Assembly: GCA_902614225.1 (NCBI GenBank)
Contig: CACMKJ010000003.1
Location: 1 to 56,915, forward strand
Direction of reading: 5' to 3'
Length of the DNA: 56,915 nt
Origin: Rhodospirillaceae bacterium
GTDB taxonomy: Bacteria > Pseudomonadota > Alphaproteobacteria > TMED109
The notes beneath the pieces were generated by a model. It did not search any database. It was not told the DNA's origin and was given only the letters and a program-made list of their open reading frames with translations. Both the position numbers and the translations under genes were made by a program. Within the stretch, counting starts at the first letter, position 1. Each line of letters begins with the position of its first letter. Of the stretch, positions 21,882 to 30,414 are shown in pieces.

Positions 21882-24341
21882 TCAACTATAATTAATGATA
21901 GAGTTTTTTATTTTAGCCCATGCTGGAGGAATATATTTCTTTTCTTGTCTATATTCCCATATTCCTTTTTCATTTTTTTTAAAACCCGACTCTGCATAAA
22001 TATTTCTCGCGGGCGTATTCCTATCTGTTTCTATAATATCTGCTTGAATGGACGAAATTGTGTTATTTATAAAATATTGAGAGATGATTCTAGGAATTAT
22101 ATTCTCTATACCTCTTCCTAATAAACGGCAAGATAGGAGATACAAATCAATTATGCGAACATTTGGTAAATATCTTGAAGGTTTCAAAATTATAACGCCA
22201 ATATTTTCAAAGGTAGAATATTTATCTTCATATCCAATAACAATTATATGATATCCATTTTTTTTAAAATTATTTAATTGATACATATCATAACGCCTAG
22301 CGGTTGTATTAAATTGATTAGTTTTATTAATTAATTGTACTGTTCTATCAGCATTTGTTTCATCAAAACTTGAAAAATAAATAGTCATTTCTAAACTTTC
22401 ATAAAATTTTTCCATGCTTGTAAAATTACTTTGACTGTCTAAAAGTAACTTTCTATTTTTATAATTTTTGATTCTATTCTTATCTTCTTCTGTAATCTTT
22501 AATTTATGTAAAAAAGGAAAGTTTCTTAGAGACTCAAGATAACTAGAAACATCTCCAGATAAATTTATTATTTTTACTGCAGGCAGATTAATTTTTATTT
22601 TATCTCTTTCAACAGGGTTATCGTCAATAAAACATATTGCATCTAAACCAATATTTAATTCTTCTGCAATTTCAATTATATTTTTCCATTTTTCATAATA
22701 ATTAATTTTTATCGCTGAAAAATTTTTTGATTTTAAAATCATGTTAGGGTGAGTATCAATAGCATCCATTGCTTGATCCTTATCATTTTTACTAGATATA
22801 GCAAGAGCTATTCCATCTTCATTTAATTTTTTTAATTCTTTCTGAAATGCAAGATATGCATTACCTGGATAATCTCCCCCTATTTTTATTCCTTGCTTAC
22901 CATTTTCACCAAGTATGCCTCCCCAAATAGTATTATCTAAATCTAATATTATTAACTTTGAAGTTTTTCCCAATATAGCTAAGGTCAAACCTACCCATTT
23001 TTTTGAAAGTTGCGCAGAAAACGAATATGAATATGGAAACTTGCCAATATACCATAATCGAGGATCAAAAACTCTACCATTATGTTTTGCAATTTCTGTT
23101 GATGAGTCTATCCAAATAATTTGGGGTAAGTCTTTCAGTTCTTCTTTCATAATATTATTATATTTATCTATGTAATTATTTGAGTAAATTTCTTCATGAT
23201 TACTGGAAAAATTTAAATTTACAAAACTATGAACAACTGACCAGCCTCCAAAACTAAGATGTAACTTTTTAATATTTAATACATATCTTTGAATCTGACT
23301 AAGTTTTCTGTCTTTGGAGTTGTTATTATCTCCAATAATATCTTCAATTTTATTACAAAAAACTCTCAAATAAGGTTTGAAAATATTTAGTTTAGATTTT
23401 TTTTCAATTATTTCTTTTTCTAACTGTCCAAATGGTAAAACATACTCTTCGATTAATCTCTCAGGTACATATTTTTTTAACATTTTTTTATATTTACTTC
23501 TAAGAATATCCAGGTTTTGATATCCTAATATAGCATACTTTATAGGCTTATTTAATTTTTTCTCATTTTTTAAATATACTTTATATTCTATAAGTTTAGG
23601 GTTTTTAACAAATGAGTACAAAGATTCCTTTAAAATTTGATTACAAAAAAGTGCAATATCTTTTGCCTGACACGCCTCTATTTGTAATTTAAATTCAGAC
23701 TGTTGTTTAATTAGTCCTTTTTTCTTCAACTCCAGAATAATAGTAGAAAAGTCATTTACCGCTTTGATCTTATGGTCTCGCACGAACATTGTAGTTTTAA
23801 TATTTTTTATTTTTTTATTTTCAATAATATCACCAATAAAAGTTTTTTTATAACGATAAGGTACTTTATGTTTTTCTTCAAAATGGTGAAAAAAAGTATT
23901 ATATTTCCAATCACAGCCCAACATTATTATTGTTGCATTTTCTCTTTCAAAAAACTCAAAAATAGTGTTTCTTCCGAACGCTTTTTTTGCATTAGTATTA
24001 ATTATCTTTTTGGAGAGTTTACCTAGAGAAGAAAAAGAATATATTGGATGTTTTGATCTTTCAAAACCCTCTATATTTTTTATACAGAAATCTGACAAAA
24101 TTCCAACCTCTGAATTAGATTTTATGACATCAAATTTTCTTTCAGTACAAAATGAAAAAGTAAATGAAGGTAAAGCTACTGTCCAACCTTCTTCAGACAA
24201 TAATTTAAAAATATAACCTAAATCCCATAATATATTTTTGCTAAATGATCCTAAATGAGGAATTGACGAATGAACAACTATTACCCCAGCCTTTTCAGGC
24301 AATAACTTTTTAATACATCTTAACAATTGTTTTCTATGCAT
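21882..24341 (-). CDS. AAC(3)-like acyltransferase fused to FkbH-type HAD protein
   Basis: An 819-aa fusion. Residues 1 to about 255 match the AAC(3)/FrbF N-acetyltransferase family (VHSSIPHLG at 23-31, LPSFTFSF at 57-64, RSKHPIYSFSSLG at 95-107). After a linker comes an FkbH-like part with a SGNH-like segment. The HAD motif DLDNTIWGG is at 467-475, a CFIDDNPVERD loop is near 580, and a GNAT-like C-terminus covers about 660-800. FkbH proteins load a glyceryl unit from 1,3-bisphosphoglycerate onto a carrier protein, and the next gene encodes an ACP. The AAC(3) domain could transfer the acyl group to an amino sugar. That step is an inference. Confidence 0.78.
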   Translation of the reverse strand: MHRKQLLRCIKKLLPEKAGVIVVHSSIPHLGSFSKNILWDLGYIFKLLSEEGWTVALPSFTFSFCTERKFDVIKSNSEVGILSDFCIKNIEGFERSKHPIYSFSSLGKLSKKIINTNAKKAFGRNTIFEFFERENATIIMLGCDWKYNTFFHHFEEKHKVPYRYKKTFIGDIIENKKIKNIKTTMFVRDHKIKAVNDFSTIILELKKKGLIKQQSEFKLQIEACQAKDIALFCNQILKESLYSFVKNPKLIEYKVYLKNEKKLNKPIKYAILGYQNLDILRSKYKKMLKKYVPERLIEEYVLPFGQLEKEIIEKKSKLNIFKPYLRVFCNKIEDIIGDNNNSKDRKLSQIQRYVLNIKKLHLSFGGWSVVHSFVNLNFSSNHEEIYSNNYIDKYNNIMKEELKDLPQIIWIDSSTEIAKHNGRVFDPRLWYIGKFPYSYSFSAQLSKKWVGLTLAILGKTSKLIILDLDNTIWGGILGENGKQGIKIGGDYPGNAYLAFQKELKKLNEDGIALAISSKNDKDQAMDAIDTHPNMILKSKNFSAIKINYYEKWKNIIEIAEELNIGLDAICFIDDNPVERDKIKINLPAVKIINLSGDVSSYLESLRNFPFLHKLKITEEDKNRIKNYKNRKLLLDSQSNFTSMEKFYESLEMTIYFSSFDETNADRTVQLINKTNQFNTTARRYDMYQLNNFKKNGYHIIVIGYEDKYSTFENIGVIILKPSRYLPNVRIIDLYLLSCRLLGRGIENIIPRIISQYFINNTISSIQADIIETDRNTPARNIYAESGFKKNEKGIWEYRQEKKYIPPAWAKIKNSIINYS

Positions 24342-24359
24342 ATCTAATAATACACTGTT

Positions 24360-25535
24360 TTAATGATTTTTTAAAAATGGTATTTGCTTTTCCTTTATTA
24401 ATTTAACATCACCATAAGCTCTTGGAATATTATCTAAATTATTTTTCCACCACTTACCGTCTTGGATCCACCATACTCTAGGATCTCTAAAGTTATCAGC
24501 TATTTTATCAAATTGTTCTTCAGTCATTCCTGTCATTTTTAAAAAGTATTCTAAGGATGCCTTTGGTTTAATATGATCATATTGTAAAACAAGTTTAACA
24601 CCTTCTTCTCTAGTCATATATCCTAATCTAATATCCTTAGAGGTATGATCTGTACATCTTCCATATCCAAATTTAATAAACTTAAGATAATCCTTAATAC
24701 CATTTTCATGAATATCATCTACATTTGAAAATCTTCTATAAGTTCTTTCATAAGGCTCAGGGTTTTCTTTAAATCCTAATTGTTTTGCAATTTTTAAATG
24801 TTTATTAGCATCCCAATATATATAATTACCCATAAATAAACCTCTTACTCCAACACGATCTAAATCCTCATCACTTGGATACCTTGTCCAAAGTAAATCT
24901 TTCTCTTTTAATCCTTCTTTCCCAATAAAGTCATCTTCAGAAAAGCCCCTTAACATGTCTTCATTACGCTGTCTTTTAGTGAATTCTGGAAAATCATCAT
25001 GAGAGTATTGTCCAACCAAGTCTAAAAAACCATGCTCTCCATATATCAAAAGCGGAATATTAAATTTTACTGCAAATTGAAAAGGAAGACTCCATACACC
25101 GCAATGAAAATGCCAACTCATATCTCCAGTCATTTTAAATCCAACTTTATTCATTTTTTGTATCACATGTTTACTCGGGTAAAAAACATAATGATCTAAG
25201 CCTAAGCTTTCTCTTATATTTGTAAGATTTTCTTCTCCTGTTTTAGAATAATTGTGGGTATAATACGTAAATAAAAGTGGATTTAAACCTAATTGCTTAA
25301 AATACCAAGCTTGAAAATGACTATCTTTACCACCACTTACAGGAATAATGCAATCATAAGTTTGATTACTTTTTGATTTATAGCTCATAATTAAATCAAC
25401 AAATATTTTTTCTCTAGATTTCCAATCAATATTTGATTTTTCATCTGAAACAATGCAGCCACTGCATACTTTTTCATCATCCATAGCTAAATTAACTGCA
25501 ACAATTGGGTAAGTACAACGGCTACAATATATCAT
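24360..25535 (-). CDS. N-acetyl sugar amidotransferase (WbpG/PseA family), cassette 1
   Basis: A PP-loop ATP pyrophosphatase of the WbpG/PseA family (391 aa). Zinc-type Cys pairs are at 4/7 and 24/27 (CSRC, CSGC). The PP-loop SGGKDS is at 67-72. In this family the enzyme activates an N-acetyl group of a nucleotide sugar and uses ammonia from its HisH/HisF-like partners to form an acetamidino group. Those partners are the two genes immediately upstream (25552-26996). The sugar substrate is unknown; a 2,3-diacetamido-uronic acid or a nonulosonic acid are the known types. Confidence 0.85.
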   Translation of the reverse strand: MIYCSRCTYPIVAVNLAMDDEKVCSGCIVSDEKSNIDWKSREKIFVDLIMSYKSKSNQTYDCIIPVSGGKDSHFQAWYFKQLGLNPLLFTYYTHNYSKTGEENLTNIRESLGLDHYVFYPSKHVIQKMNKVGFKMTGDMSWHFHCGVWSLPFQFAVKFNIPLLIYGEHGFLDLVGQYSHDDFPEFTKRQRNEDMLRGFSEDDFIGKEGLKEKDLLWTRYPSDEDLDRVGVRGLFMGNYIYWDANKHLKIAKQLGFKENPEPYERTYRRFSNVDDIHENGIKDYLKFIKFGYGRCTDHTSKDIRLGYMTREEGVKLVLQYDHIKPKASLEYFLKMTGMTEEQFDKIADNFRDPRVWWIQDGKWWKNNLDNIPRAYGDVKLIKEKQIPFLKNH

Positions 25536-25551
25536 TATTTTCCTCCTTATA

Positions 25552-26385
25552 TTACAAACGTGTATTAATTTTATTTTTAATCATGTATTTTTTTGCATTT
25601 AGTACGCTTAATTCTGTAAAGTGAAATATATTTGCAGCAGCTAAAGCCAAATCTTTATTTACATTATAACCATCTACAAAATCTTGATACTCGCCAACAC
25701 CTGCTAGAGCTATAACCGGTATTTTTGAGATATTAGACACAACTTCTAATAATTTCAAATCATAGCCTTTTCCTTGCCCATCTCGATTTATGGATTGAAT
25801 TAATATTTCACCTGCACCTAAATCCTGAATTTTTTTTATCCATTCACTTAAACCAATATTTACTTTTTCTTTCCCAAATTTTTTATATATGTTCCACTTA
25901 TCTGATTTTTTTTGTAAGTCTTTTTTTACGTCAATGGAAATAACTATACATTGTGAACCAAACTCCTCTGATGCTTTTTTAATGAATAAAGGGTCTTCCA
26001 ATGCAGCTGTATTTATTGCTACTTTATCTGCGCCCGCCTTAAGTCTTAAGCTAATATCTTTCAAATTTTTAATTTTACCGCCAATAGTCAAAGGAACTCT
26101 GCATACTTTTGAGACGCTTTTAATTATATCTATGATGTTGTCTTGATTATTATGCTTCATATTTATATTGGACGAGGTTGAACCAATCACACTTTTTCCT
26201 GAATATAGGTTATAATTATTATCTCTTGTAATATCTAAATAGATAATTTCATCAGCCTTCCAATCAGAAAATCTTTGCACCTGATACAAATGATTTCCGG
26301 TGAATTGATGTAGAGAAAAACTTCTACTTCTGACAAGGATACCATTTTTTAATAATAACACAGGAATTAATCTAGTCTTTAACAT
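25552..26385 (-). CDS. HisF-like acetamidino modification protein, cassette 1
   Basis: A TIM-barrel protein of the AglZ/HisF2 family (277 aa). It starts RLIPVLLLKNGILVRS, so the Asp at HisF position 11 is replaced by Leu, while the Asp in VISIDVKK (the HisF Asp130 position) is kept. LTIGGKIK and LAGVG phosphate-binding loops are present. It most likely channels ammonia from the adjacent HisH-like protein to the WbpG-like enzyme and does not make imidazole-glycerol phosphate. It overlaps the HisH-like gene by seven bases. Confidence 0.83.
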   Translation of the reverse strand: MLKTRLIPVLLLKNGILVRSRSFSLHQFTGNHLYQVQRFSDWKADEIIYLDITRDNNYNLYSGKSVIGSTSSNINMKHNNQDNIIDIIKSVSKVCRVPLTIGGKIKNLKDISLRLKAGADKVAINTAALEDPLFIKKASEEFGSQCIVISIDVKKDLQKKSDKWNIYKKFGKEKVNIGLSEWIKKIQDLGAGEILIQSINRDGQGKGYDLKLLEVVSNISKIPVIALAGVGEYQDFVDGYNVNKDLALAAANIFHFTELSVLNAKKYMIKNKINTRL

Positions 26386-26996
26386 TTTATATTAATAAAG
26401 TTTTTTAAAATTTTTAAGCCAGTTTCATGACTCTTTTCTGGATGAAATTGTACTCCATATATATTATCTTTTTCTACTATCGCGGTAATATCATTTCCAT
26501 AAGAACATGTTCCAGTAATATACTTTGTATTATTAACATTGAAATAATAACTGTGTACAAAGTAGCAATGAGTATCAATATTGTTATTTAATAATCGGGA
26601 AGTTGAATTTATTTTTAAATCATTCCAACCTATATGTGGAACCCTAAGATTAGAAAGTTTATTATTAATTCTGCTTACATTGCCACTTATCCAATCTAAG
26701 CCTTTAACTATACCTCCTTCAGAACTTGTTGTTGCAAAAAATTGCATACCCAAACAGATTCCAAGTATAGGTTTTTTATTATTGATCACTTCGAAGTTTA
26801 ATATTTCATCTAAACCTCTTTGGTTTAATTTTTGCATACCTTTTTTAAAACTGCCTACTCCCGGTAGAATTAAATGTGAGCTATTTTTTATTTTGAAAGG
26901 ATCATCTGAGACTATTACGTCGGCTCCTATGTATTTCATAGCATTGAATATTGATGCAATATTTCCTAACCCATAATCTATTATACAAACGCTCAA
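26379..26996 (-). CDS. HisH-like glutamine amidotransferase, cassette 1
   Basis: A class I glutamine amidotransferase subunit (205 aa) with the complete triad: Cys81 in GICLGMQF, and His185 and Glu187 in QFHPEKS. It would hydrolyse glutamine to supply ammonia to the HisF-like and WbpG-like proteins encoded just downstream. It is the first gene of a tight run (26996 to 17980). A 443-base non-coding gap upstream is the probable promoter region. The context (no other his genes, a WbpG-like partner) argues against a role in histidine synthesis. Confidence 0.85.
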   Translation of the reverse strand: MSVCIIDYGLGNIASIFNAMKYIGADVIVSDDPFKIKNSSHLILPGVGSFKKGMQKLNQRGLDEILNFEVINNKKPILGICLGMQFFATTSSEGGIVKGLDWISGNVSRINNKLSNLRVPHIGWNDLKINSTSRLLNNNIDTHCYFVHSYYFNVNNTKYITGTCSYGNDITAIVEKDNIYGVQFHPEKSHETGLKILKNFINIKC

Positions 26997-27439
26997 GTTA
27001 TATGCTTTTTAAAATAATTTATTTTTAGTATTTGACTATAATTTACTAAAACTTTACTTTTTTAAATTCCACTATCATGCATATCTATACACTAAAAAAA
27101 TAAAATTTGTTGCGTATAAAAATTAAATTATTAAATTCCTCAAAATAAGTCAATAAAAAACTAATTTGTATCCTTATGGCAAAAAGTTTTCTTTGTCTTA
27201 CTCTAAATCATAAACTTTTATATAAATGCAATAACCTTTTTAAACTACTATATTAAGAGTTAAATCCTTAATTTGTTTCTGAATAGCACCTATGCTTTAC
27301 CTACGTAATGTATACTTTTGGCTATAATTAAAATAAATAATATTCTTTAGTAGTCAGCAAAAGGTAGGTAAATTAAAACTAGTTTTTCACAGAAAGTAAT
27401 AAGATAATAAAAAAAAATTTATTTAAATTAAAATATATC
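26997..27439. other. Non-coding gap inside the island
   Basis: A 443-base gap, about 75-80 percent A/T by eye, between the HisH-like gene and the carbamoyltransferase gene, both on the minus strand. I see no open frame, tRNA or clear repeat. It probably carries the promoter for the 19-27 kb gene run and the 3' untranslated end of the carbamoyltransferase transcript. It may also be a junction between two separately acquired sub-clusters. Confidence 0.5.
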
Positions 27440-29161
27440 TTATTTTTTTGATATTAAATAATCATCTAAAACTAAAAACTTTAACCCAGATCTCTCAAAA
27501 GTTGAAATTGCATCTTTGGCAGAGTTTACAATGGGCTCGCCGTGAATATTAAACGATGTTTGAAGAACTCCATATTGATTATACTTTGTACAATATCTTT
27601 TTAACATATTATATATTTTTTTATTGGTTGAACGTTTCATGACTTGGGGTCTACAAGTTTTATCAATTGGATGCATTGCTCCTGCGAGGCCTTCTTGCGC
27701 ACTTTCTTTTGCAGGTAAAGCAAATGTCATATAACTTGGTTTTATTTTTTTTTTATCATCAATACATAGGTTATATTTAGTATCTAAAATTGTTGGAGCA
27801 AAAGGCATCCAAAAATCTCTCATTTTAATCTGACTATTAATCTTATCTACTATTTTTCTAGATCCAGACTTGGCAATTATTGATCTATTACATAATGCTC
27901 GTGCTCCCCATTCGGTCCTGCCATTACATATTGCTATGGATTCATTTTTATTTAAAATATCACTAATAGTATTGTCAAAATCATAGTTTTCCTTAATTTC
28001 GTAATTCTTGTTTTGTTTTATTTTTGTTAATTCTAAGTCAAGATCATCTTTTCTCAAGGGGCTACCTAAATAGAGATTATCTAATTTTCCACTAATTTTA
28101 TTAAATAGTTTATTAAAATTATTATTATAAAAATGTAATGCGGCGCCTATAGACAATGATTCATCAGAAGCACTAGGCATCACGTAAACATTTTCAATTT
28201 CGGGCAGGTTTTGAATTAACATATTAGCTTTTACATTCATAAATACTCCTCCCCCGCACACTATTTTTCTAATTTTAGTTTTCTTTACTGCTGCTTTTAC
28301 CCAATTTACTAACATCTCCTCCGTAAAAATTTGTACTGCCCCTGCGATATTATCGAACCTTACTCTTTCAAATTGTTCTTTAAGAAAAAAATAGCTATAG
28401 TTTGTTGACAAATTACCAACTAATTCAAAATTTAATTTTTTTTTGTTTAATTTGATTAGTTTATGTAACTTTTTTGATTCATTAGTAGCAATTTTTTGAT
28501 TAGCGTATGGAGCTAAACCCATTATTTTATATTCATGCTCCCAAGGTTTCATCCCCAATAACATTGTTATCCTAGAATAAATTTTTCCTAATGAAGCATG
28601 TCTATCTGTATGACTTATTCTATTAATTTTATTATTAGTACAAATTGAAACAGATGAAGATAGACCATCCCCAGCTCCATCACAAGTTAGTCCTAATATT
28701 TTTTCATCCTTTTTAAGGTTTGGATATGTATAGTAAGCAGCTGCTAAATGTGCTAGATGATGCTCTATAAAGGAAATACAGCTACTATCAACTTGCAAAT
28801 GCCTTACTACATTGTCTATTCTTTCTTTTTTTCTCTGTAAAAAAACACTTTTTAAATATTTTTTACTTCTATTACTATCTATTTTTTGCTGATTTTCATC
28901 TACTAAGTACCATGATGATATATTTACTAAATATGAAGGTTCATGCATAAAATTTGATGCTATTATAATTTTTTTAATTTGCTTAACATCTACATTTGCT
29001 ATCTTAAGGCATTCCTCTATAGAGAGCTTGGGGTAGCCAACCTCATTTTTTTTCCTTGTTAATCTTTCTTCTAAAACGGAAGAAATAATTTTTCCATCTA
29101 GGCATAAGGAGGCCCCACAATTATGGCCATCATGTATACCTAAAATATATATACCATCCAT
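27440..29161 (-). CDS. Carbamoyltransferase (NodU/CmcH family)
   Basis: A 573-aa carbamoyltransferase of the NodU/CmcH/TobZ family, which moves a carbamoyl group from carbamoyl phosphate (through carbamoyl-AMP) to a hydroxyl of a sugar or antibiotic. The YrdC/Kae1-like N-terminal domain begins ILGIHDGHNCGASL (7-20), and HHLAHLAAAYY near 133-143 carries metal-binding His residues. The C-terminal domain has the typical RTEWGARALCNRSI and LQTSFNIHGEPIV motifs. It is the first gene leftward of a divergent pair with the glycosyltransferase at 29266, so the 104-base gap likely holds two promoters. It probably O-carbamoylates the surface glycan. Confidence 0.88.
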   Translation of the reverse strand: MDGIYILGIHDGHNCGASLCLDGKIISSVLEERLTRKKNEVGYPKLSIEECLKIANVDVKQIKKIIIASNFMHEPSYLVNISSWYLVDENQQKIDSNRSKKYLKSVFLQRKKERIDNVVRHLQVDSSCISFIEHHLAHLAAAYYTYPNLKKDEKILGLTCDGAGDGLSSSVSICTNNKINRISHTDRHASLGKIYSRITMLLGMKPWEHEYKIMGLAPYANQKIATNESKKLHKLIKLNKKKLNFELVGNLSTNYSYFFLKEQFERVRFDNIAGAVQIFTEEMLVNWVKAAVKKTKIRKIVCGGGVFMNVKANMLIQNLPEIENVYVMPSASDESLSIGAALHFYNNNFNKLFNKISGKLDNLYLGSPLRKDDLDLELTKIKQNKNYEIKENYDFDNTISDILNKNESIAICNGRTEWGARALCNRSIIAKSGSRKIVDKINSQIKMRDFWMPFAPTILDTKYNLCIDDKKKIKPSYMTFALPAKESAQEGLAGAMHPIDKTCRPQVMKRSTNKKIYNMLKRYCTKYNQYGVLQTSFNIHGEPIVNSAKDAISTFERSGLKFLVLDDYLISKK

Positions 29162-29265
29162 AAAGAGTTACTTTCTAATTTAATTATATTGTTAGTTGTA
29201 TGCAATAAAAGTAAAGTAATATTTAATTTATATTATAATTAGCAATGTAGCAAATAAAATTAATA

Positions 29266-30414
29266 ATGCATAAAAAAACTTTAGATATATTACATATTGA
29301 TATTGAAAATGGATACGGAGGCTCTTCCAGAAGCCTTTCTTATTTAGTAAATAAATTAAAAGATCATGATATAAAATCTGAAATTTGGATAGCAAGTCCA
29401 GGGCCTGCTTTAAAGAGAAATAAAAACAATAACATAAAATGTAAAATAAATAAAAATATAAATTATTTAATTCCAGTAAGGAAACGTAATGTATTAAACT
29501 TGATTATTTCTATTCCCAAAATATTTAAATTATTTAAACTAGCTAATCATATAAAATTAACCAACCATGACCTACTTCATCTTAATCATGAAGGGTTACT
29601 TATATTAGCATTAATTTTGAGGTTATTTGGCTACAAAAAAAAAATAGTAATTCATAAAAGAGGCATCACTTTCATAAACTATTTTAGTAAAATTTATTTT
29701 AAACTATCAAGATATGTTGATGCATTTATTTTTATTTCAGAAAATGAAAAATTAAATTTTTTTGAATTAGTTAAAAACTATCAAACTAAGTATACAATAA
29801 TATTTAATTCTTTTGATTGCTTTACATATATTAAAAATAAAAGAAAAAAAACTTATAATGTTATTTATTTAGGTTCATTTAATTATTATAAAGCACCTGA
29901 TAGAATTATAAGTTTAGCTTATCATACCAAACTGCATAACTTACCTCTTAAATATACATTATTTGGAAAAGGAAATGAAAAAAAATATATATTTAAAAAA
30001 AATGAAATAAATACTAATTTTTTAAAAAATAAAATAAAAAAACTAAATCTCTCTGATATTGTTGACGTAAAGAATCAAACTGAAGAACCTGAAAAAGCCC
30101 TTATTAAAGCTGATATTTTAATTCGTCCATCTAGAAAAAATGATAACTGGGGTAGAGACATTATAGAAGCAATGTCTACAGGAAAGTTTATTGTTTCAAC
30201 AGGACTTAATGAATACTTTATAAAAAATAATGTGAGTGGGATTGTGATAAGTAAATGGAATAATGAAGAAATATTACAAATATTAAAATTTTATTTAAAA
30301 AACATCTCTAAATTTAATAAAATTAGATTGAATGCACATTTTTTTGCAAAACAAAACTTTGATGCAACTGAAAATGCTAAAAAAGTGAAAAAATTTTTTT
30401 ATTCTTTATTTTAA
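29266..30414 (+). CDS. Glycosyltransferase, GT4-like
   Basis: A GT-B fold glycosyltransferase (382 aa). The N-terminal loop NGYGGSSRSLSYLV (about 15-28) is the Gly-rich acceptor-side motif of GT4 enzymes. The C-terminal half has YLGSFNYYKAPDRII and the nucleotide-sugar site DNWGRDIIEAMSTGKFIV. It is very rich in Lys, Asn and Ile, and its A/T content is extreme even for this island. It is the only island gene on the plus strand, and its 3' end overlaps the convergent asparagine-synthase-like gene by nine bases. Donor and acceptor are unknown. Confidence 0.78.
   Translation: MHKKTLDILHIDIENGYGGSSRSLSYLVNKLKDHDIKSEIWIASPGPALKRNKNNNIKCKINKNINYLIPVRKRNVLNLIISIPKIFKLFKLANHIKLTNHDLLHLNHEGLLILALILRLFGYKKKIVIHKRGITFINYFSKIYFKLSRYVDAFIFISENEKLNFFELVKNYQTKYTIIFNSFDCFTYIKNKRKKTYNVIYLGSFNYYKAPDRIISLAYHTKLHNLPLKYTLFGKGNEKKYIFKKNEINTNFLKNKIKKLNLSDIVDVKNQTEEPEKALIKADILIRPSRKNDNWGRDIIEAMSTGKFIVSTGLNEYFIKNNVSGIVISKWNNEEILQILKFYLKNISKFNKIRLNAHFFAKQNFDATENAKKVKKFFYSLF

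Noticed and set aside
25552-26996. Histidine-biosynthesis genes hisF and hisH
   Set aside because: Catalytic Asp11 of HisF is replaced, no other his genes are nearby, and a WbpG-like partner follows directly. The acetamidino-modification role fits better. The same applies to 39255-40647.
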